Assembly: GCF_031755915.1 (NCBI RefSeq)
Contig: NC_083387.1
Coordinates: 18,559,001 to 18,623,000, forward strand
Reading direction: 5' to 3'
Source: Ziziphus jujuba
Lineage: Eukaryota; Streptophyta; Magnoliopsida; Rosales; Rhamnaceae
DNA length: 64,000 nucleotides
The position numbers and the translations under genes were made by a program. Shown here one piece after another: positions 57,444 through 64,000 of the stretch (its first letter is position 1; every line of letters begins with the position of its first letter). The notes under the pieces are model-generated. The model was not told the DNA's origin, ran no database searches, and worked only from the letters and a program-made list of their open reading frames with translations.

Positions 57444-58564
57444 TGATGAGAATCTGCCCGTACCCGTACAATTAACAACCCGCTGGGGGGCAGATCCAAT
57501 ACAATTGAAGATTGGGCTAAATACTAGGGCTCAAGCCAAGAGATTTAAACACAATCTAGCTGGCCTTATATAAAGAGTTATCAATTCTCAAAAGAGCTTG
57601 TCAATACCCAAAGATTCAAAGCCTGTTTTAAGCATTCAAGTGGTGGAAACCGATATGTTTTAGTGCATTTGTGGACTTCAAGCAACAAGGAATGGGTTCA
57701 ACACTTCCTGAACTCAATTGATATCACTAAGAGTTCATGGAAACAAGTCAAGGTAGAAGCAAAATCCATCAAAGGAGCCATTTGCACATAGAAGGAGTTT
57801 TTGGCCGAAATTGCTGTATTTGTTGCTGGCTTTACTATATTTGGCTAATTAAGCATTTTCTCTTTGTTCCAATCAAGGGCAACATATGGGAATCATAATT
57901 AATCCTATTTGGGATCCTACATGGCATATGGGAGCTGATTTGGAGCCTTCACAAGTTGGAAATTGGTCAAAGATAGCTTAGTGGTCAAACAAGTCAACTA
58001 GTTTCCTAATTTGAATTTGACTTTTTGTTTTAGGAAATTAGCCTTTTATTTGGTTTTTATTTATTTATTTGCTGAAAAAATTAACTTTCAAAAGTTATTA
58101 TCTTATTATTTCAGTTGTAAATTAATTAATTTCTAATTCAAAATAAGGGAATTAATTAATCCAAATTAGTTTAGGAAAGCATGAAAAAATTTGGCCAAGC
58201 TTGTTTCCTAATTCCTTTGGGCCGAATTTTACCTAGCAAGTTAAGGTTTATTGTTTTGTGACTTTATCCTATTTAAGGGCTTATTTTTCAATGAGAAGAC
58301 ACCTTTAATATTATTTAGAAAATTATTTGTGAGAAAAGAATTCTTTTTGTTCTCTTTTAACACTTAAAACACTATTAGAGAGTGAGTGTTTTAGTTTGAC
58401 TTATCAATAGGATTTCCATTACCTATTGTGGTGTCTTCAATATACCAAGGTTTTTAGTCACCGGTTGATTAGGGGTTGAGGTGACCATAATAGCTTGAAC
58501 TTAATTTTTCGATTCTGAGCTAATATAATACGGGTTTAGACATGAGTCGACCTAGGTTTTATCA
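57444..58564 (+). repeat. Solo LTR-alpha in copia H, TSD GGAGG
   Basis: 1121 bp, TGATGAGAATCTGCC...GGTTTTATCA, flanked by a perfect 5-bp duplication GGAGG at 57439-57443 and 58565-58569. No internal gypsy sequence is attached. Near its start the LTR encodes NTRAQAKRFKHN, the family's integrase tail. It was inserted into copia H and reduced to a single LTR. Confidence 0.95.
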
Positions 58565-58569
58565 GGAGG

Positions 58570-59800
58570 CCACGAGTTTAAGGTGGGTTTCAAACTAAGT
58601 CAAGCTCTTCAAGAATCACCTTATTTGTAGGTTTAAAATTCATCATATAATCATTTTTTAAGAAAATAATGTGAGTACAATCATTTTCATTTCCTTTGGA
58701 TTGTAAAAAAATTCCATCTCATGTTCCCTTAGGATAGCCTATAAACCTACATGCTTCTATACGTGATTCCAATTTTTTGATATTTCTGTGCTGGGGCACC
58801 CAAAATTTGAATATGGTTTAAATTAGGTTTGTGTCATTTTCATAATTCAGTGGGTGTCTCTAAAATAGATTTAGATGGAACCAAATTCAGTAGGTATAGA
58901 ACTGTTTTTAAGGCATATCCTTAGAATGACTCAAGCGAAGATGAATAACTAAGCATTAACCTCACCATAGCTGAAAGAGTTTTATTTCTTCTCTCAGGAC
59001 CTCCATTTTGTTGGGGTGTTCTAAGGGATGAAGATTGAGAAATTATCCCCTCTTGAGCTAACAAAAACTTGAACTCTCTAGATGGATGTTTACTGCTTCG
59101 GTCAGATCAAAGCTATTTTATATGGAACCCTAATTGCTTTTCTATGTCAGCCTTATACTCTCAAAATTTTTTGAAAGCTTCAGACTTATAGCACATTAGG
59201 TAAACATAACCATATCTTGAGTAGTTGTTAGTAAACATGATAAAAATACTCAAACCCACCTCTAGCTGGAACACTCATTAGTCCGTATACATCAGTATGC
59301 AGCAATACCAGCTGTACGGTGGCACGATTTCCTTTGGCCTTAAAGGGCCTTTCTTCCATTTTACCTTCCAAACAAGATTCAAATAATGGTATGGATTCAA
59401 AGATCAAGGAAATTAAATTCCATTTTTAACCTAACCATGAATCGTGTTAGAATTAATTGACCTAATCGCAAGTGTGAAAGATAGGTTCCATTTAACATTA
59501 TTCTTTTCTTAGATAAGGGAAGTTACAAATCATCTATATTTTCAATGGAATTAATATTATAGGACAAATGAGGTAATAAATAAAGACCATTAATTCTCCA
59601 GAGCAAATAAAAGTACCATTACTTTTAATTGAAATTGAAAAATTTAACTGTATTGTTAAGCCATGTAAATAAACAACTAATAGAAACCATAATCCTTTTA
59701 AATCCATAACAAATAAATAGTCTAGAAAGAGTTAAGTTCTATTATTAAAATATAACTCCACTAATCCTATTCCCATCATGGAGACATGTTCCCCATTTGG
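58570..59800 (-). pseudogene. Integrase of copia H
   Basis: Continues copia H beyond the solo LTR. On the minus strand near 58980-59115: REFKFLLAQEGIISQ, then SSSLRTPQQNGGPER, including the catalytic Glu. Near 59235-59400: CLEGKMEERPFKAKGNRATV, then HTDVYGL and ARGGFEY, including the first catalytic Asp. At 58590-58900 are degraded integrase C-terminal pieces. At 59400-59800 protease and linker sequence is too decayed to define. No long frame remains. Confidence 0.8.
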
Positions 59801-60720
59801 TAACCTCAAGCTTCTTTATCCCTTATTGAGCAGGCTATTTTGGTTGAATCACTAGTAAGAGTAACAAGTATGGCTGGTGGGAATCAATGATCCATTCATC
59901 ATTGTAATTCTCCACTAAACAAGCCTCAACTACATCCAAATTACACATACCTAATTTAGTGTAATCTTTTTTCCAATGACCTTTCTGACCGCACTATAAG
60001 CACTTGCTTTTCGACTTCTTCATTCTAGTTGGTTTGGCAGCTGAAACTCTTCTTTTTTGCTTTTTTTTTTCTTCTTACTACCTTTATATTGCCCTTTAAG
60101 TTTAGAATAACCTTCAACATGATATGCACTTGCTGGCTTCACATGAGTCTTTTCAGTACTCTTAATCTGGTGCATAAGATCAATAGGAGAAAGCTTTATA
60201 TTATGCATATTGTAGTTCAGTTTGAATTGGTTGAAGCTATCAAGTAAAGATTCCAAGATCATATCGATCTACACCTCTTCCTCTAGCTTAGCTCCCATTA
60301 CCTCCGTACGACTGAAATGCCCCATCGTTGTGAGACAATGTTCCTGGACACTCCTTCCAGTCATATGAGAGTACATCAGTGTTGTTATTGCTGCTTGTGT
60401 AGCAGTTCTACTGCTCTTAGCCAACATCCTATATAGAATCTTAATCATTTCTAATGCATCTTCTAGATTGGTTATTTGCTTATGCAGATGACTGGCAACT
60501 CTGGCAAGAATATAACAGTGAACTGTAGTATTCACTCATTGCCAATCTGCATATCTTGTCTTAGTTTTGTTAGGCATATTAGAGCAGGTTCTCGGGGCTT
60601 TGGACTTGTTAGGACAAACTTGATTCTCTCAAAATCAAGGACAATAAAAAAAAATGGTCTTCCATTTCTCATAATCATTTTTGTGCATAGACTTTTGACT
60701 CAAAATCAAAATCATAGCTA
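59801..60720 (-). pseudogene. Gag of copia H
   Basis: At 60269-60535 (LEDALEMIKILYRMLAKSSR, then QEHCLTTMGHFSRTEVMGAK) and 60020-60262 (LDSFNQFKLNYNMHNIKLSP, then a Lys-rich stretch) is the copia UBN2-type Gag domain. A knuckle near 59965-60005 reads KCLxCGQKGHWKKD, with one stop inside. The N-terminal part is traceable to about 60720. It is a different family from C and D. No 5' LTR or primer site is seen to its right. Confidence 0.82.
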
Positions 60721-60910
60721 AGAGATTTAGGTTTGATATTTTTTGTAAAAAATGCACATATATTAACATGTAATTTTCACAACAAACATATAAATATGCA
60801 GATCCTTTAACTACTTATTTTTTATGTTTATTGTAAAGGTAATTTAGTTTCCATTATAAATACTTACGTTAGGTAAGACATTTGTAATAAACTAAACTTT
60901 GAACATGGTA

Positions 60911-62911
60911 TGTGTAATACCCTAAATTTGAATTTTTGATAAAGTTTGACCAAAGTTGACTGGGGCTGACCAAGTGGGTCATATGGTTGAGTTTTTACTG
61001 TGGGTGGAATTTCATGTTGACCGACAAACCATAGCAAAGTACTCATCGACACAAGTTTATAAACTGATAGTATGCTGAAATTGGAGATAAGAATAGAAAT
61101 TTATGAGCGAAATAAGATACGATCCAAACTGATTAACGAGTCTGAAGTTGACTTTTTATTTACAAAACTTTTGGTGTTGACCCATACGCTATATAAAAGT
61201 TCTCATCAATACGAGTCCGTAAACTAGCATCACGCTTAATTTGGACTTGAAGTTGAAAAGTTACGGTTATGTAAACTTATATCAATTTTTTCCGGGACTG
61301 ATTTTACCAATTAATGGAATATTCAAAGGAGTCTTTCATTTGTGCCACGTGTCACCACTTGGTATGCATCACGTATCACGTTGACAAAGTGCCATGTGTC
61401 ATCCTTAATAAAATATTATTTTCTTATTTTGTATTATTTTATATTTTATATTTTTCTTTTTTTCTTTTTTTCTTTTTTTCTTTTTTTCTTTTCCCCTATG
61501 TGGGGAAAACACTTCACCCCCTCCTTTTTCTTCTTCTTCTTCCTCTCTCTCTCCTTCTCTCTCCCTCTCCCTCTTGGGTCCCCCATTGGTTACACCATTT
61601 CCGGCCGCTGGACAACATGGTGGCCAATGGCTGGGCAATTCTATCCATCGAATCGCCGGTCGGTTGACCGAAGAACGCACTGGGATAGGCACCCAACGCC
61701 ACCGGCCAGTATTCCTCCGATTGGTCAGCTTTCTGGTGGCCATTGGTCGTGGAATCTATCATTTCCCCCTATTTTGTGTCCTTTGGTCTAAAAAATGACC
61801 TCCATCCATACAAATTGTAAACGGTTTGTGAGATACATAGAAAAGTAGTTTGTTCAAAACTTCTCGGCTATTTTCTGACCACTATCGACGAAATTGAGGC
61901 CAATGGATGTTAGTAACGTGTTCCTCGTCCTTTTAGCTTTCTATTGGTACTTTGTTTATGAATTTTGATGGAGTATTTAAAAAGATGCCATTTTTGAGAA
62001 AATAACTATATTAAATTACTTTGATCAAAAATATATTTATGCATTTAATTATTTATTTATTCATGGATTTGGTTTTATGGTGATAGAAATTATAATATTC
62101 AAATTGATGGATTTGTGATGATGGATTAAAAAAGAATATGTTTATGGATTTGATAAAACTATACAAATTCGATTGTATTTTATCAAAATTTGAATTTTAT
62201 ATTATTATTATTATATTATAAAATTATATAGTTTTTAGATGCACCATACAGTACTGATGTTCTGTACTGCATTGTTGTTAAGTGCGCAAGTTTGTATGGT
62301 TCTCCAGTGGGATGCCATGGATCTGAAGGTTGGCAAGTATCATAATGTGAGCATAAGCCGCCCCTCTCCATGATCAGGATGATTGTTTATTATATAATGG
62401 CTATCCTATGGGTGCCATAGAGGGTAGCCACAGCTGTCTCCCCTACGACCACAGGATGACTGTCATTATGAATTAGCATGTGCACATATGTATGGTCATC
62501 CTATGGAAGCTATGGGTTTGAGGTATGACATGTATATTGGCACAATGAATACAAGCCACCTTGTCAGTTAAAGGATGTTTGTTTTACCCATGGCAAGTTA
62601 TAAGCAATCGGCATCGCGGGATGCCAAAGTGATCAATTGCAAGTTTCTCTCTTTAATCTTGTCATTGGGTAGTACTTTGGACACTGGTAATGTCAGGCAC
62701 CATTAGTATACCGTATGGTGCATCAAGTATCTTTTCATATATACCTATATATAAACATATATGTATATTATATTATTTTACATTTGTATGTAACACACCG
62801 TATGGGACAACAATCCCATGTGGTCGATGAATAGCTTAGCTTTCCAACTATGTTGCCTAGAAATCCAAGGAGTCGGAAAGCCAATATAGGCAACCACCCT
62901 TACGCTGTATT
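60911..62911 (+). repeat. Probable LTR remnant of another gypsy family
   Basis: Begins TGTGTAATACCCTAAATTTG, a start seen in some other plant gypsy LTRs, and contains repeated TTGACC/GTTGAC blocks. A T-rich tract with repeated CTTTTTTT units (61450-61490) is followed by a GC-richer, CT-rich tract (61530-61790). ATCAGGATGAT and similar GGATG-T-T blocks lie at 62370-62600. It is cut by the LTR-alpha inserted at 62912. There is no convincing protein; long open frames at 61314-61791 are low-complexity. Family and boundaries are inferred. Confidence 0.45.
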
Positions 62912-64000
62912 TGATACGACCCTAGGTTGACACATACCTAAACCCGTATTATATTAGCACGGATCCCAATTAAGTTCAGATTTTAATGGATTAACCTCAA
63001 CCCCTAACCAACCTGTGATTAGAAACCTTGGTATAATGAAGACGCCACAACAGGTCATGGATATCCTATTGATAAGTCAAAACCAAAACACTCACTCTCT
63101 AATGGTGTTTTAGGTGTTCAAAGAGAATAAAGAGAAATTCAATCTCATAATTAATTTTCTGTATGAATAGTATTCTGAATATTATTGATAAAACAAGCCC
63201 TTAGATAGGCTAAAAAGTTACAAAATAAAACCCTAATTAGCTAGGTAAAACTGGCCACACAGAATAGGAAAACTAACGATGGTCGAAAATCACCTCCTTT
63301 CTTGATCTAATTTGGATTAATTAATTCATTAATTTTGAAATAGGAATTAATTAATTTACAATGAAAATAATAAAATAATAACTTTCCTAAGTTGATTTTT
63401 CCAGCAAATAAATAAATAGAAACCAAATAAAAGACTAATTTTCTAAAACAAAAAGTCAAAATCAAATTAGGAAACAAATTGACTACCTTTTTAAGTAAGC
63501 TAACTTTGACCAATATCCAGCTTGTTTGGGCTCAAAATCCACTTCCATATGCCATGCAGGATGCCAAATATGATTAATAATAATTTCCACACATTGCCTC
63601 TTGATTGGAATAGGTCAAACTTGCTTGAAAAATAAGAACAGTCAAAGCCAGCGGTTAAACATCACATTTTGTGCCAAATTTACTTACTATCCGTATAAGC
63701 CCATTTTAGATGCTCTTGATTCTGCCTTGGCTGGATTCCATGTCCTCTTAATGATATTCATTGAATCCATGAAGTGTTGGAACCATATCTTGCTGCCCAG
63801 AGTCCATATTTGCAACAAAACATCTACCCGGGTCTATATCGGCCTCTACCACTTGGATGCTTAAAACGGACTTTGTATCTTTGGGCTTTGATAAGCCCCT
63901 TTAAGAATTAATTACTCCTTAGATAAAATCAACCAAGCTTCCCTTAAATTTCTTAGCTTGAGCCCTAGTGATCGGTCTGGTATTCATCCATATCGGGTCA
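62912..64000 (-). repeat. LTR-alpha, cut by window end
   Basis: Starts TGATACGACCC in minus orientation, with no primer site to its left, so this is an outer element boundary. By comparison with other copies about 60 bp are missing beyond 64000. It may be a solo LTR or the 3' LTR of a minus-strand element continuing outside. The five bases before it are GTATT. Confidence 0.85.

Noticed and set aside
61314..61791. Several overlapping open frames of 74-149 codons on both strands
   Set aside because: They come from Phe/Ser/Leu- or Lys/Glu-rich low-complexity tracts (CT repeats). No domain is recognisable and they sit in a probable LTR remnant.
1..64000. tRNA, rRNA and snoRNA genes
   Set aside because: The repeated TGGTATCAGAGC sites are retrotransposon primer-binding sites. 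I saw no cloverleaf or rRNA core.

Overview
This window is eukaryotic plant DNA, most likely from a eudicot. It is AT-rich, has one intron-containing gene for a plant-specific enzyme (a cellulose synthase-like D protein), and the rest is nested, decayed LTR retrotransposons, a Helitron remnant and microsatellites. There are no bacterial operons, CRISPR arrays or other prokaryotic features. The species cannot be fixed from the sequence alone.

The only host gene I can support fully is on the minus strand at 29245-35727. Six exons splice to an open frame of 1128 codons for a CSLD4-like protein (Golgi/plasma-membrane glycosyltransferase 2 family, tip-growth cell-wall glucan synthesis). All catalytic motifs are present and every intron has GT-AG ends. 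Its upstream flank is bounded by a Helitron 3' terminus at 36351, about 620 bp before the ATG.

Two related Ty3/gypsy LTR families dominate. I call them LTR-alpha (about 1.13 kb, ends TGATGAGAATCC...TATCA) and LTR-beta (about 0.92 kb, ends TGATGAGGTT...TTTCA). Both begin with TGATGA, use an initiator-Met tRNA primer site, and let the integrase C-terminus run into the LTR, where it ends in an ITRAxAKxxK-type tail. This resembles the CRM (centromeric) chromovirus clade. Layout: 1-7052, beta element A (minus) with a nested alpha solo LTR at 4445-5581; 6137-9451, beta element B (minus), which shares an LTR with A; 9452-14321, Ty1/copia element C (plus), inserted in a beta LTR; 14327-14598, rest of that beta LTR; 14599-15685, AT-rich spacer; 15686-27949, an alpha composite in which plus-strand LTR-gag pieces face a minus-strand pol-gag-LTR half across a fold-back junction; 27950-29244, tandem repeats; 29245-36350, CSLD gene and promoter; 36351-37485, Helitron remnant; 37486-42152, AT-rich sequence with segmental duplications; 42153-54989, alpha element G (minus) whose 3' LTR is split by copia element D (42765-48252); 54990-60720, decayed copia H (minus) split by an alpha solo LTR at 57444-58564; 60911-62911, unrelated LTR-like remnant; 62912-64000, another alpha LTR cut by the window edge.

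None of the retroelements is intact. Copia C has open gag and pol frames but has lost the reverse transcriptase in a frame-preserving deletion. The gypsy copies have lost the YxDD aspartates, in three of four cases by G-to-A type changes. Target-site duplications at 4445-5581 (TAAGT), 42765-48252 (ATCAC) and 57444-58564 (GGAGG) define insertions to the base and give a relative order of events. I did not find a convincing new biological system. The most unusual structures are the frame-preserving RT deletion in copia C, the shared-LTR tandem A/B, and the inverted composite at 15.7-27.9 kb.
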